Positions 38,534 to 48,856 of a DNA stretch of 64,000 bases are shown here, piece by piece; the first letter of the stretch is position 1; every line of letters begins with the position of its first letter. Both the position numbers and the translations under genes were made by a program. Source of the stretch: Hondaea fermentalgiana (taxonomy: Eukaryota; Sar; Bigyra; Thraustochytrida; Thraustochytriidae); the NCBI GenBank assembly GCA_014084085.1, contig NPFB01000005.1, positions 526,707-590,706 of the forward strand, in the 5' to 3' direction. A model generated the notes under the pieces. The model searched no databases. It saw nothing but the letters and a program-made list of their open reading frames with translations, and had not been told where the DNA came from.

Positions 38534-40125
38534 ATGAGCTCGAAGGCAGGGCTGGAAAGCCTCAAGTACCTGCCGAGCGCGGAAAGCGTGCAGCGCGACG
38601 AGCCCGGGACGTCCAAGTCAAAGGGCGGAGACGAGAGCTTCCGTGAGTTACATTATCTTGCTTGGCCATGGATGGCGGAATGAGCCATCAACGACGTCAG
38701 TCTGCGCAATGCAGAGTGAGAAGCGCGGGGGAGGAAAGACTAGGCCTCAACGACGTCATTATGGTTGCCAAAATTGTAAAGGAGAGAATACGAGAGGGCG
38801 AGAAAGAGAGAAATAGATGACGGTGGAACTCGTTGAGGCGAGCTGCGCAGTGGACTATGATGTGAAGACATGGGCAACAGTGATTCTTGCTTTGCTTTGC
38901 AGTGCACTCGATTACATTGCATGATATTTCTTTGCATTGAGTCCATTGTATAACGTTTCACTGTTTGCTTTTGTGATTGTGGGAGGGGCGGGGGGGGTGG
39001 ATAATGATGATGATGACGGTGATGACGATGATGATGATGATGATGATGATGATGAAAGCGACTAACAGTGCAGAGACGAATTCTTCTTGTTACGATGGCA
39101 CAGCGCGTGTGGGCGAGCCAAATGAGCCGCCTGCATCATTTTCACCAGTAGTCCTGGATAAAATCGACGAATGCTTGTACCGCGGACCAAAGGAGAGACT
39201 GTGGCGGCCAACAGGCCAACGAGGCGTGTTCGGCGGCCAGGTGATGGGCCAGAGCCTGGCGGCGGCGCTCGGCACCGTGCCCAAGGACAAGGAGCTGCAC
39301 AGCATGCATTCGTACTTTTTGCGCGCGGGCAAAGAAACCTCGGACATTATTTACCACGTCCTCGTCTTGCGGGATGGCAGGTCGTTTGCAACGCGTCTGG
39401 TGACTGCGCAACAGAATGGGCGGCCCATTTTTGTGCTCATCGCCTCGTTCCAGAAGCCAGTGCTTGCGTCTCTGCTGCATCAAGATGTCATGCCCATGGT
39501 GCCGAGCCCCGAAAGCCTCATGACGCAAAAGGAGTACTTACAGGCCGTGATTGATGATCCTCGATGCGCGGAAAAGTATAAGCCGGTGCTTCAGACGCGC
39601 ATGAAGCACGAGGGCCCAGTCGATATTCGCATTGTGCTAGCTCCTGACTTGTTTGAGGGTAGACCGGCGTCGAAGCAGTACAAAGCTCCCGAGTATCCCA
39701 AGTACACGCACGAGCATCGCCAAATCGTGTGGATGCGAACCAAGACCAAGCTCCCCGATGACATTGACGTGCACCGTAGCGTTCTCGCATATGCAAGCGA
39801 CATGGGCCTGCTCACCACCGCGCGCGGCTCGACGCCCTTCAACGAGCTTGCCATGGTTGCCTCGCTGGATCATAGCATGTGGTTTCATTCATCGTTTCGC
39901 ATGGATGACTGGATGCTCTACGTGATGGATAGCCCACGCGTGAACAAGGAGCGTGGTTTGGCCTTTGGAAAGCTGTACCGTCGTGATGGAACGCTCGCGG
40001 TGACGGTGAGCCAGGAGGGACTAATTCGTCTCCGTCGGGATGCGCCGAAGCCGACGCCAAACCTTGCCACCCTCATTGCCAAGGCCGACAGTGACGAGCA
40101 GACCAAGAAGGGGTCTAAATTGTAA
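38534..40125 (+). CDS. Acyl-CoA thioesterase II (TesB/ACOT8 family), two exons
   Basis: Hydrolyses acyl-CoA to free acid and CoA. Double hot-dog fold. Exons 38534-38642 and 39074-40125 join in phase 1 to give 386 residues (MSSKAGLESL...GDESFQTNSS). The GTGAGT donor and CAG acceptor fit the frame exactly, whereas the ATG at 38977 lies in the intron satellite. Family blocks: LYRGP, RGVFGGQVMGQSLAAA, SMHSYFLRAG, YHVLVLRDGRSFATR, VLAYASDMGLL, SLDHSMWFHSSFRMDDWMLY and RDGTLAVTVSQEGLIR. The Asp in ASDMG and the DHSMWFH block correspond to the catalytic region. The C-terminus GSKL is close to a type 1 peroxisomal signal (SKL), so a peroxisomal role in beta-oxidation is likely. Confidence 0.93.
38643..39073 (+). 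other. Intron of the thioesterase gene
   Basis: 431 nt, GTGAGT to CAG. Holds a GAT-type trinucleotide tract at 39004-39056 that creates a false poly-Met ORF. Confidence 0.85.
39004..39056. repeat. (GAT)n tract near the intron 3' end
   Basis: Tandem GAT/GAC triplets ending 17 nt before the acceptor. Confidence 0.85.
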
Positions 40126-40421
40126 CATTTACCTTTACACCAACATAAGATCGAGATTTATCCCAGAGTCCCCCCCCCCCCAAAAAAAAAGTTATCCTTT
40201 ATCCCTCGTGTCATGTACACCTTTTTCTGCTTTACATACGATCAGCACCAATCAGCTGACTACACAGCGACCAGCGGGATTGCAATGCACAAGCATGGCA
40301 AGTTGCACGACACCAGGCGAGACGGCGTGATAGAGCCTCGTCTCGTCTCTTGCGCACTTCAAATTTTCCATACACGAGTATACTCCTCCCTCTCCAGGAA
40401 AAGCTCAGCTAGCTGTCGACG
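40126..40421. other. Convergent 3' spacer with C/A homopolymers
   Basis: Contains a C10 run directly followed by an A9 run near 40170-40190. No gene. Confidence 0.6.
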
Positions 40422-42161
40422 TTAAAACCTCCAGCGCGCTACTTGAAGTTTATCAAAAGGGTCTTTGCGCTGGTTCTCCATCGGCAACGGTCCATTTTCT
40501 TGACGTGTTTTCTTTTTTGTGTTTTTGCTCACTGCAGTGGCCGACGTTGCAAGGTTTGCCTTCTTCTTCTTCTTCTTTTTCACAATTTTCTTGGTTCGGC
40601 TGTTGACAAGGCCTGACGGGGGTGTCAAGGCCGTGTGTGTGGCGGCCGCCGACCTGGCCGTTGCTGTGCGTGATTTCGATGCTTGTTTCTTGCTCGTTTT
40701 GGCAGCAGCCCTGGAAGATCGTCGCGCCACTGGAACCGAGACAGCGGTAGGGGGGCGGCGACCTGGAATGCAGTGCATCGTTTTAGCCTCGAAGCCGTCT
40801 TCTGACTCATTGAGGCGGTGCGTAGAGGTGTCGAGGTCACGCGTTTGGTCAAGGATGCGGGATATATAGTCGCTGACGAGAGAGTTGTGCGCATCGTTGT
40901 TGTCATGATGATGATCATCATGATTATTATCATCAACATCAGTCGTTGCAGCGACCGAGGTACCCCCAGTATTCCCAGGCTGATGCCGCCGAGGATCCAG
41001 ATCAACTGCGTCGGAAATGTATAAACTAGATTGATCATTCTCTTGTGCGCGCATTGTGGCTTTCAATGTGGCATCGTGCCGCTTTTGACCGGACAAGGCC
41101 TTGTGAATAACGCGGTTGGTGACGTCGACATCATCGTCGGACGAAGTGCGATCATAGCGGGCGTGGTCCCATTGATGACGATTTTCGAGCGTTGAAAGCT
41201 CCTCGGTAAGACGTAGTGTGTGAGCGCGTTGCTCGCGGAGCTGATCTTGAAAGGATGCAATCTGCTCGGCGCGCAGACGCTCCGTCTGCTTGCACTGCTG
41301 CTGCAGACTGTCGACCTGGTGTCGCAAGAGATCAATTTCCTGAAGGCGCGCATTTTCCATGCGAGTGGACTTTTCGCGCTCTGCGTGGACGGCGTCTTGC
41401 AAGGCGGTAATTTGCTTTTCGCGAGTCTCATTGAGACGGAGCGCCGACTCGAGGCTAGCCTTTGTGGAGTTGGCGCGCTCACGCTCTGCGAGTAGATCTT
41501 CCCGAGCCTTGTTTGCTTCGCCGGAAGCGACAGCAAGTCTATGGTTTTCTGCGACGAGGGTGGCGTTTTCGGAGATCTGGCGTTTCGTCTCGGCCTCTTG
41601 CTCGAGCTTAGCGCGCGCACTTTCGGCGAGCTGCGCGGAGAGCTGCGCGAGTTTGTCTCGAAGTTGAGTGATTTGGTCGGCCTGGCTCGCGGTGCGCCGC
41701 TCGAGTTCGGTGCGGAGGCGATCCTTTTCTTGAGCGTGTTTGCGGTCTGCCTGCGCGGCGACGATGCGAGAGTCTAGAGCGGCGGCTTGGGCCATGATGC
41801 GACCCTCGCTTTGACGAGCGGCATTGGCAGCGGCCTCTGCATCGGCTGCTCGTTTTTCGAGCTCGAGTCTCTCTTGCGCCCAGAGCGCGAGCTGGTGTTG
41901 TAGCTCTTCGCGGAATGTCTGTACTTGTTGCTCGGCGAGGTCTGCGCGCGCGCGGAGTTCTTGGCGGTCTTCATAGACGGCCAGAAGGTCCCTGTTTAAC
42001 CGCTCGACCTCCTCCTGCTGGCTGGTTCTTTGGGCCTCGAGGCGCTGCACGGTGGCGCTCAGCTCGGACTCGAGCTGCACGATGAGTTTTTCATGATGCC
42101 TTTGTCGCGCTTCGGGCCCTGCGCGTGGCGCCAGCGGAGGCCTGGCCCCTTCTGCCGACAT
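40422..42161 (-). CDS. Coiled-coil protein with basic Lys-rich tail
   Basis: 579 residues, ATG at 42161. Residues 20-335 form an uninterrupted Gln/Glu/Arg/Leu heptad coiled coil (QLESELSATVQRLEAQ to LRLTEELSTLENRHQ). A Ser/Asp/His disordered stretch follows, then a strongly basic tail with KKIVKKKKKKKAN and KKTRQENGPLP. No catalytic domain. The layout suits a centrosomal, basal-body or filament protein, but coiled coils carry little family information and I do not recognise it. The C-terminus FDKLQVARWRF looks non-random. His/Asp repeats (NNHDDHHHDNNDAH) come from an ATC/ATG microsatellite at about 40905-40935. Confidence 0.75.
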   Translation of the reverse strand: MSAEGARPPLAPRAGPEARQRHHEKLIVQLESELSATVQRLEAQRTSQQEEVERLNRDLLAVYEDRQELRARADLAEQQVQTFREELQHQLALWAQERLELEKRAADAEAAANAARQSEGRIMAQAAALDSRIVAAQADRKHAQEKDRLRTELERRTASQADQITQLRDKLAQLSAQLAESARAKLEQEAETKRQISENATLVAENHRLAVASGEANKAREDLLAERERANSTKASLESALRLNETREKQITALQDAVHAEREKSTRMENARLQEIDLLRHQVDSLQQQCKQTERLRAEQIASFQDQLREQRAHTLRLTEELSTLENRHQWDHARYDRTSSDDDVDVTNRVIHKALSGQKRHDATLKATMRAQENDQSSLYISDAVDLDPRRHQPGNTGGTSVAATTDVDDNNHDDHHHDNNDAHNSLVSDYISRILDQTRDLDTSTHRLNESEDGFEAKTMHCIPGRRPPTAVSVPVARRSSRAAAKTSKKQASKSRTATARSAAATHTALTPPSGLVNSRTKKIVKKKKKKKANLATSATAVSKNTKKKTRQENGPLPMENQRKDPFDKLQVARWRF

Positions 42162-42724
42162 TTGGCTCTCGTCGGTTTTGGTTTTTACTTCTACCCTACC
42201 ATGGCAGCATTTTTATTTTTATTTTATTTTTTTTCATCTAAACAGCAGTGTAGTACTATACGAAGACGCCCGCCGAAGGAAACCAAGTATATAGATTGTG
42301 TGACGCAAGATTGTGAAGAAAGAGAGCAACCTATCTTGGTTCGCATGTCGGAGTCAAAAAGCCCACGTGCGTATCGTTCGAATACTCGCCACCATCAATT
42401 TGTTTGCAGAATGAAGAAAAGCGACAGACCCTACAGTGCGCACACAGACAGGACTGTGCCAAAGTCATGGGATTGATGCGATGATCGTTTTTTTGAGCAT
42501 TCCAAGAGAAAAAAAATAAAGACACATACACACGTAGGTTTCATGGATGATAGACAGACAAAGTCGGGCCGCAAAGGCTACGGCACCCGAAGAAGCACTC
42601 GTGCGCGAGTGAGCGTTAAGAGAGATCACCCAAAGGGGCTCACGAGCTCAGTTTACAGATTGCAGACACGAGGAATCTAGGCTTTTCGCAACGCAGCTCG
42701 TCGTGCGCATCGCCCGACATGAAT
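42162..42724. other. Spacer upstream of the coiled-coil gene
   Basis: 563 bp, AT-richer than average. It contains the leader of the 579-aa gene and the 3' UTR of the next gene. No ORF with support. Confidence 0.5.
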
Positions 42725-43870
42725 TTACAGCAAGCCTTCCATGTTCGCTCTAGGCCTATGAAGGCTGTCATCGCTACTCCCCACGACGATGAGCTCAGCG
42801 GGGACTTGATGATGATGAGGCTCTTGCTGGTGAGGTTCTTGCTGATGAGGTTCTTGCTGAGAAGAAGAAGAAGAAGAAGAAGAAGAAGAAGAAGAATGAG
42901 CTCGAGAACCGCGTGGCGAAGAAGAGGAAGATCCCGCGAGTGGGCCACGCTCTGCCCCATTCGGGGTCAGCATGTTGCGAAAAAGACTCGCAAGTCCTGA
43001 TCGTCGGGAGCCAGATGAAGACCTGGGTCGTCGACTGTCGCCCTCGGTATCGCTGTCGCCATCAGTGCTGCTGCTTTCATTCTCGTTTTGCTGGTCAAAA
43101 AGTGCGTTGTCACCATGAGAGCTGGCGCTACGGCCTTGCACTGATCTTGCACGACGCGGCGGGAGGAGTTGTCTTCGGAGCCACAGCGCTCTGCTAACCT
43201 TTGGGATCTTGCCGGTTCCTTCGCCGGCATTGTCATCATTATCGTCGTCGTCGTCGTCATCGTCATCGTCAGAGCTGCTGCTGATACTACTCGTGCTCGC
43301 GCTGCTGATGCTACCATTACTATTTTCACCCCGAGTCAGAGAGCGTCTTACGAGTCTGCGCGCCTCAATCTGATTATGCTCAAATTGCTCGAGCTCCTCG
43401 GGGCTGAGGTTCGCCGTGATAAGATTACGCAAATCCCGAGGCCTAATGCTCTCGGTGCGCTCGAGGGGGGTGAGTCCCGGACGGAGAACCCTGCGGCGCG
43501 GCTGAGCCATGGGGATATCTTCTGGTCGGAGACATGCGTCTTCACGCACAGTTTGTAGACCAAAGCGCTCCTGTGTCGAGTCGCTTTCACTCCTGCGAAG
43601 CTGCCCGAGCTGGCGGCGCCGACGCCGGCGCGCCTGAAGCGCGCGACGTTCCTCCTCGCTCAGGAGCGTGGGCCCGCGCGCGCTCGCCGCCGCGTCGTCC
43701 TCTTCCGGGAACGCGCGCTCAGGCCTGCCGCCGCTGCCGTGGCTGCTGCCGGAGTCGCACGAGCCGTGCGAGTCCGCGCTGCTGCTCCTGTGCCTGAGGA
43801 AGACTCTGCGCGAGCTCCTCAGCGCGCTGACAGCCGCCGCGTCGTCGGTGGCGACCTCCTGCAGGGCCAT
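42725..43870 (-). CDS. Hypothetical Ser/Arg/Asp-rich protein
   Basis: 381 residues from the ATG at 43870 (MALQEVATDD). The longer frame opens with GTG and is not used. Mostly low complexity: RRRRRRQ cluster, SISSSSD10, and a C-terminal S12 run followed by three QQEPH units. A possibly folded core includes RPRDLRNLITANLSPEELEQFEHNQIEARR, which has an F-box- or helix-like look but no clear match. LFRNMLTPNGAE is another conserved-looking patch. The poly-Asp and poly-Ser tracts correspond to trinucleotide repeats on the DNA (43230-43270 and 42859-42895). Coding status rests on a long open frame with a sensible start. Confidence 0.5.
   Translation of the reverse strand: MALQEVATDDAAAVSALRSSRRVFLRHRSSSADSHGSCDSGSSHGSGGRPERAFPEEDDAAASARGPTLLSEEERRALQARRRRRRQLGQLRRSESDSTQERFGLQTVREDACLRPEDIPMAQPRRRVLRPGLTPLERTESIRPRDLRNLITANLSPEELEQFEHNQIEARRLVRRSLTRGENSNGSISSASTSSISSSSDDDDDDDDDDNDDNAGEGTGKIPKVSRALWLRRQLLPPRRARSVQGRSASSHGDNALFDQQNENESSSTDGDSDTEGDSRRPRSSSGSRRSGLASLFRNMLTPNGAERGPLAGSSSSSPRGSRAHSSSSSSSSSSSSQQEPHQQEPHQQEPHHHQVPAELIVVGSSDDSLHRPRANMEGLL
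42859..42895. repeat. (GAA)n tract, encodes poly-Ser on the minus strand
   Basis: Twelve near-perfect AGA/GAA triplets next to three 15-bp QQEPH-coding repeats (42815-42860). Confidence 0.85.
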
Positions 43871-44179
43871 CGCGCCACCCCGCTCTCCCTCTCGCTCGCC
43901 GTCCACGCGCGAACGGCGGCCGGGTGGGCGGGCGACGCAAGAGGTTCTGCCCGCTTCGCCGCGCCAGCCTCGCTGCTGCTCTGCTCCTGCTTTGCTAACT
44001 TTGCTTTGCTCCGCTCCGCTCCGCTCTTGAGTGTCCTCTGGCCGTCGGAGTCGCCGCGGCAGAAGTGAAGTGCGTGCACGCTGGCGAAAGTGCGCTTCGC
44101 TCCAGCTGGCTCACGCGGCCTGCCTTTCTTTTCTTTTAGGGCGCTGCACGTGCCGCGCTGGCCGCTGCGGCCCCGGAGG

Positions 44180-44216
44180 CCTTCTCCTTCTCCTTCTCCT
44201 TCTCCTTCTCCTTCTC
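44180..44216. repeat. (TCCTTC)n hexanucleotide tract
   Basis: Six tandem CTCCTT-type units, non-coding. Confidence 0.85.
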
Positions 44217-45112
44217 GCTCCCGAGCCCGGTCACGCCCGGCTCGCGCGCGTTGTGGACGCACCGCGGGAGGGAGGGAGAGGGACGCGGGAGGGGCGCGCG
44301 CCGCCCTCGCTCGCTGGCGCTGGCGTGAGGATGAGGGAGGGAGGGGACCTTGGCACCCGCGCCCGGAAAGGAGAGGAAAGTGAGACAACCGATTGATTGA
44401 TTGACCAGGCGAACAGACGATGGCGAGCTGCAAGCTGCTGCAGCTGGCCGCGCCAGCACGCAAGTAAGTTCTCAGCCACCTTCGCTCGCTAGCCGTGATC
44501 GCGACGATCGCGACGCCCTCTGCAGCGCCGACGGCGTCCTGTCCTGGATGAATAATTGCCTGCGTCCCTGGGCGCGTGAAGACGAAGAAGAAGGGACGCG
44601 GGTCTTCTTCTTGTGCGCAAGTTTCTTTCGCCTTGAGTGTCTGAAGCGGCACAGAGCAGCGCGGGATAGTGTGTATGTAGAGCAGCACCGCGTGCTGCTG
44701 CTGCTCTTGGCCGTGCCAACGTTGGTGCTTGATGCTATTGAGATTGTGGAGCCAGCAAGCACGCACGCAAGCAAGCCAGCAAAAGAAGAAGAAGAAGCCG
44801 GAAGAAGAAGGATGAAAGAAAGAAAGAAGATGTCCTGCTGGCACTGACGGTGAGCGAGCGTGCGAGCTCTCGGTCCCAAGCTTCGCGCAAACGCTCCGGC
44901 TGTGCACAGCCAACCCGCCAGCAATCGGAATCGGTCGCAGACGTCGCTCCTCGCCGCCAGCCACGCCCAAGCGGTTCGCGCTGGCTGGCTGTTGATGGTT
45001 CGCTAGTTCCGACGCCCTGGCTGGTACTGGCTACCTCGAGCTGCCGAAACTGTCGCCCGGAGATGACGGCTCGCTGTGCTGGCTGCGGCGGAGCCCTCCG
45101 CGATGCACGTGC

Positions 45113-45178
45113 AGGATGGTTGGATAAATGGATGGTTGGATAAGGGATGGATGGATGGATGGATGGATGGATGGATGT
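45113..45178. repeat. (GGAT)n tetranucleotide tract
   Basis: Imperfect GGTTGGAT units grading into pure GGAT repeats. Confidence 0.85.
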
Positions 45179-46930
45179 AGTATATACCGCCGCGGCGAGA
45201 ATGGCGTCCCCGCTCGCCGTGCTCGAGACGGTCTTGGGCGTTTGAATTCTGCCGGAGTTTGAAGGAACGAATGATAGATCATCTGGATGTTGAGCGGAGA
45301 ATTTCGAAATTTGAATCCCGCCACGCCCGCCGTCGCTGCAGGCTCGCCTCGCGCGCAGAACCGCCGCCGCTGCAGGCTCGTCGCTGCTCGCGCCGCGTCG
45401 CCACACGTCGCCATCCATTCAGCCCCGGCCTGCACCGCTCCGGGCGTCCTCGGCACGGGACGCTAGGCATGAGGCCAGAATCGCAGAATTCCAGCCTCGC
45501 CGCAAGCTCTCTTCGCCGGGGCGCAAGGCGCGGCAGGCGAGGGGGAGGGGAAGGGGGGGGAGCGGCGAGGCCTGCGCGTACCCGGCGTGTACACGAAAGC
45601 GCACGCGCGCGCGCCGCGAGCCCGCGCCTGGAGAGCGGAGCGGCGCGAGCGCCTCGAAGTCGCGTCGCCCGCCGCTCTCTCTCTCTCCCCCGCACCCGAA
45701 CTGGCTCGCCCTGTACTCGCGTGGTGACCCCCGCGCCTTCGGCCTGGGCGTGGACCCCAGCCTCCGAGAGGGGGTTGCCGCAGAACTTTCCGCGCGCGCT
45801 GGTCTTCGCCGGAATTGGGGTTGCGCAGAAGTGAAAGTGCGTTGCGGCGGCTGCACGTGCTGGCTTCGGGGTTCGTCTTCGTTGGCGAACGATCGAGCTT
45901 CTGCCGATCCATCTCAAGTTCTTCGCGGCAGGCGGCCGCGCGGAGCTCCAGCCGCGCCGACCGCGCCGACCGCGCCAAGCCTGGACGCGCCCTCCCTCGC
46001 TCGCTCCGACTACCTTCAGTCTCGTCGCCCCGGGCGAGAACGATGGCTGAGTCGGGCGGGGGTCCTCGGCGGCCACGCTGGCCCGCTGGGCCGCGAAGCC
46101 ACGACCAGCGACGGTGAGCGAGCGAGTTTGGGACGCTGCCGCGCACGGCCCGTCAAGCGCCATCCGGGGAGCTTCGCGTCAAGCCGTGTGTTTCTGTTTC
46201 GCGCGTGGCGGGGCGAGTTACGCAAGTCATGCCAGCACATGTTGGATGGGACGGGACGCGCTGCACGCGAACGCGAAGAGGAAAGACCGCGCGTGCAACG
46301 GCGTCCAGTCCAGCCAGCAGCAGCTTGCTGCGCCAGCCAGCTGCAGCTGCAGCTCGCACCGAGGCTGCACTGCACTGCTTACTGAGGGCTGCTGGCTCAT
46401 GAAACCCGCCCCTCGGAGCCGGTGGACCGTCCGTCCGTTCGTCATCGCGATCCAGCGGCCAGTTGCAGCAGCTGCAGCTGCGGCTGCGACTGCGGCAGCC
46501 TCGCGCTGGGTGCAGCTAGCAGGAGCTGCCGCTGGCGGGGACGACGGCAGAATGACTGACTGACCGGTGGCGGCTGGCCGGCCATCTTCGGTCTTTCGTT
46601 TTGGTCATGAGAGCCCGGAAGGCGTCATGACCCGCTGCCGCGCATTGCGTTCCTGTGGGCGAGACCGTCAGAGAGACGGGGCATCTCGCGCTCGCGGGTG
46701 GAAGAAGCGCGACCATTGCGTAGCCCTCGACGCCAAGTGATCCGGCGACCCAGCGCGGAGAACGTGGGCGAGGCGAGGCCCGCAGATCGTGCGTCTACGC
46801 AAGCGACTCGGAGCCAGTCCAGCCCGTCTTGCAGCTCGTCCTTCGGCGGGATCGGGAAACGACCTCGTGCTCTCCTCTGCAGCCTGGGTCCTGGCAACCA
46901 AAAAACCAAAAAGCAAGTAAGACAAGACAA

Positions 46931-46968
46931 ACCGACCGACCGACCGACCGAACGAACGAACGAACGAA
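46931..46968. repeat. (CCGA)n-(ACGA)n compound microsatellite
   Basis: Five CCGA units followed by about four ACGA units. Confidence 0.85.
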
Positions 46969-47234
46969 GATCACGGGCAGCTGGAATTTGGAATAAATTG
47001 ATGGGGGGTCAAAAGTAAATATCCAGTTTCCCTCGAAGGAGAATTTGCGCCCACTGAGTCATGCCACCCCGAGGCCGTTGCGAAAAAGACGCAAGAAGAA
47101 TGGCGCAAAATGCAAGGTCGGGCAAGCCTACGTCTTTCCGTTCGCGGCTCGGTGAGTGTCAATAATGATAAAAATAATATAACGTTGAATAGCGCGAGAT
47201 CAGCAGCCTGTGCCTCGACCGTTTCCTATTCCAG

Positions 47235-48758
47235 CTAGGGTTGATTAAGATGCAAGACCGCGACTTCCTTGCGCAAAAGTTGTCTGCAAAGCTTGGAAAA
47301 GTTTGAACGCGAAATGTGGTACCCCTGCAGTAGCAGCGTTGCCTCCTTGTGCTTGACGCCACGCACATGTTCCGCAATACTCACGTCCGTGAATCCGCTG
47401 CGCTGTAAATGGTGCGCCACACGGTACATGAGCGATGACCAAATGCAGCTCTTTGCTGGCGCGTGCAAGAGGCTCTTCGCATACGCCAGCATCACTGCCA
47501 AGGTTGCTTGCTGGATCAGGTACACGCGACTGTCGCTGCACGTGCTTTCTTGAAAGGCTTGAGCGTCAAAACGTAGCTTGTCCTCCCTACGACGCAAAAT
47601 AAAGTCCTCATCGTCCTCGAAGAGCACTGCGTTACGGTGTTTTGCTTTGTCCCGGAGGCTCAGACCCTCCAGATATCTGCGGTCCTCGGGCCCCAGACGT
47701 GACAGGTGATAGTCTTCGAGTGTGTCGAGAAACCAAAACGAGTCCTTCACGGACAACTTCATTCCCTTCGACAGCGAGGCAATGCCTTCGGCTTCATCTT
47801 GGTCGCGCCAAATCTGCGAAGGATCGCCTTGGTTTGCGGCATTTTCTGCGGCGCGCGCCTGCGCGGAGATCCGCGACATTACGGCTTGCAACGCAATCGA
47901 ATCCTCCTCACTGTCGTTGCGGACGTTTTCTCGCTCACAAGGTGCCTGCGGAGGCTCGACGTCTTCCCTTGGTCTTGCCGTCATGGACCCGAACTGGATG
48001 AACTCGTCTTCCCCAAGACGTCGTTTTACTCGTGGCGTCCACGCTCCTGTGTCGAGGTCTTCCTCGACGGTGTCCAAGAGAAGACTCGAGTCCTTGTCAT
48101 CCGCGACGGCAGTTGTCTTGGTGACAGAGACCACGGCTTGATCCGCCGGCATGGACGATGAGTACGAGGCTGCTCCTGCTGTTGCTGCTGCTGCTTCTGT
48201 TGTTGACGCTGAAGACGACCTGGCAGTTTTTCTGATGGATTTCGCACTCTTGTTCATGTACGACACCTGTCGCGATGACCTCATTGGCTTGAACGAAGGA
48301 AATGCACTTTGTGCCGCCAATGTTGATGATGGAAATGGTGTATAGACTGGCACGATGGGTACAGGCGATGGTGATGGTGCGTGAGGTGATGGTGGCGGTA
48401 TCGATGAGGATGTTGAGGACGAGAAGGGTGGCTTGAAGAACGATTCACTGTTGGCTGACAAAGGTCCCGCTGGCCATGCTAATGCGTCTGTATTCATTTG
48501 CGCACTTGCGCCTCGCCCATCATCTCCTTGCCAATGCAGCTGAAAGTGGTCGTCGCCATGACCATCATTGCCGACACCATTGCTGCTGCAGCAGCTGCTG
48601 CTGCTGCTGCTACTACTACTACTACTGCTGCTGCTACTACTACTGCTGCTGCTGCTGCTGCTACCTGTTGATCTACTCGGGTACCCTTGCCGACGTGCAC
48701 GAGGTTTTGGCTGCGGTTCTGCCCATGATAACGGAGACGGGGAGGACGAAGAGCACAT
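47235..48758 (-). CDS. Hypothetical protein with conserved-looking helical C-terminal domain
   Basis: 507 residues from the ATG at 48758 (MCSSSSPSPLSW). The first 230 residues are low complexity, including a long poly-Ser then Cys-Cys-Ser-Ser run coded by CTG/CTA triplets. The C-terminal 190 residues look folded and are largely helical: DSFWFLDTLEDYHLSRLGPEDRRYLEGLSL, then FEDDEDFILRRREDKLRFD, then YLIQQATLAVMLAYAKSLLHA, then a final helix pair ending KLCRQLLRKEVAVLHLNQP. No known family recognised. The leader contains a perfect hairpin (48819-48856). The frame is open through the hairpin up to 48890 without an ATG, so 48758 is preferred. Confidence 0.6.
   Translation of the reverse strand: MCSSSSPSPLSWAEPQPKPRARRQGYPSRSTGSSSSSSSSSSSSSSSSSSSSSSSCCSSNGVGNDGHGDDHFQLHWQGDDGRGASAQMNTDALAWPAGPLSANSESFFKPPFSSSTSSSIPPPSPHAPSPSPVPIVPVYTPFPSSTLAAQSAFPSFKPMRSSRQVSYMNKSAKSIRKTARSSSASTTEAAAATAGAASYSSSMPADQAVVSVTKTTAVADDKDSSLLLDTVEEDLDTGAWTPRVKRRLGEDEFIQFGSMTARPREDVEPPQAPCERENVRNDSEEDSIALQAVMSRISAQARAAENAANQGDPSQIWRDQDEAEGIASLSKGMKLSVKDSFWFLDTLEDYHLSRLGPEDRRYLEGLSLRDKAKHRNAVLFEDDEDFILRRREDKLRFDAQAFQESTCSDSRVYLIQQATLAVMLAYAKSLLHAPAKSCIWSSLMYRVAHHLQRSGFTDVSIAEHVRGVKHKEATLLLQGYHISRSNFSKLCRQLLRKEVAVLHLNQP
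48581..48663. repeat. (CTG/CTA)n tract, poly-Ser on the minus strand
   Basis: About 27 triplets of CTG and CTA, inside the coding region of the hypothetical protein. Confidence 0.85.
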
Positions 48759-48818
48759 ATCGTTTGCGCGATGAGTCAAACGGCCTTTGTTCAGTTTCGG
48801 GTCTACTTGCGCGCCCGG

Positions 48819-48856
48819 CGGTGGCCGGACTGCGTTGCGACGCAGTCCGGCCACCG
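48819..48856 (-). promoter_or_regulatory. Perfect hairpin, 17-bp stem and 4-nt loop
   Basis: Arm 48819-48835 is the exact reverse complement of 48840-48856, loop TGCG. It lies 61-98 bp upstream of the ATG at 48758, so probably in the 5' leader or core promoter. Stem is GC-rich and would be very stable in RNA. Confidence 0.8.

Larger units (their letters stand above)
43871..47234. other. 3.4-kb GC-rich spacer with many simple repeats
   Basis: Holds (TCCTTC)n at 44180-44216, (GGAT)n at 45113-45178 and (CCGA)n/(ACGA)n at 46931-46968. Two short ATG segments followed by good donor sites (44420-44463 with GTAAGT, 46043-46113 with GTGAGC) might be first exons of an unrecognised gene. Longer ORFs are Arg/Ala/Ser-rich in all frames and judged random. 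Confidence 0.45.

Noticed and set aside
38977..39073. ATG at 38977 as thioesterase start (poly-Met)
   Set aside because: It lies in a GAT microsatellite inside an intron; exon 1 at 38534 joins in frame with canonical splice sites.
44735..46163. Several 200-290-codon ORFs on the minus strand
   Set aside because: Arg/Ser-rich, mutually overlapping, crossing simple repeats; no conserved-looking segment.
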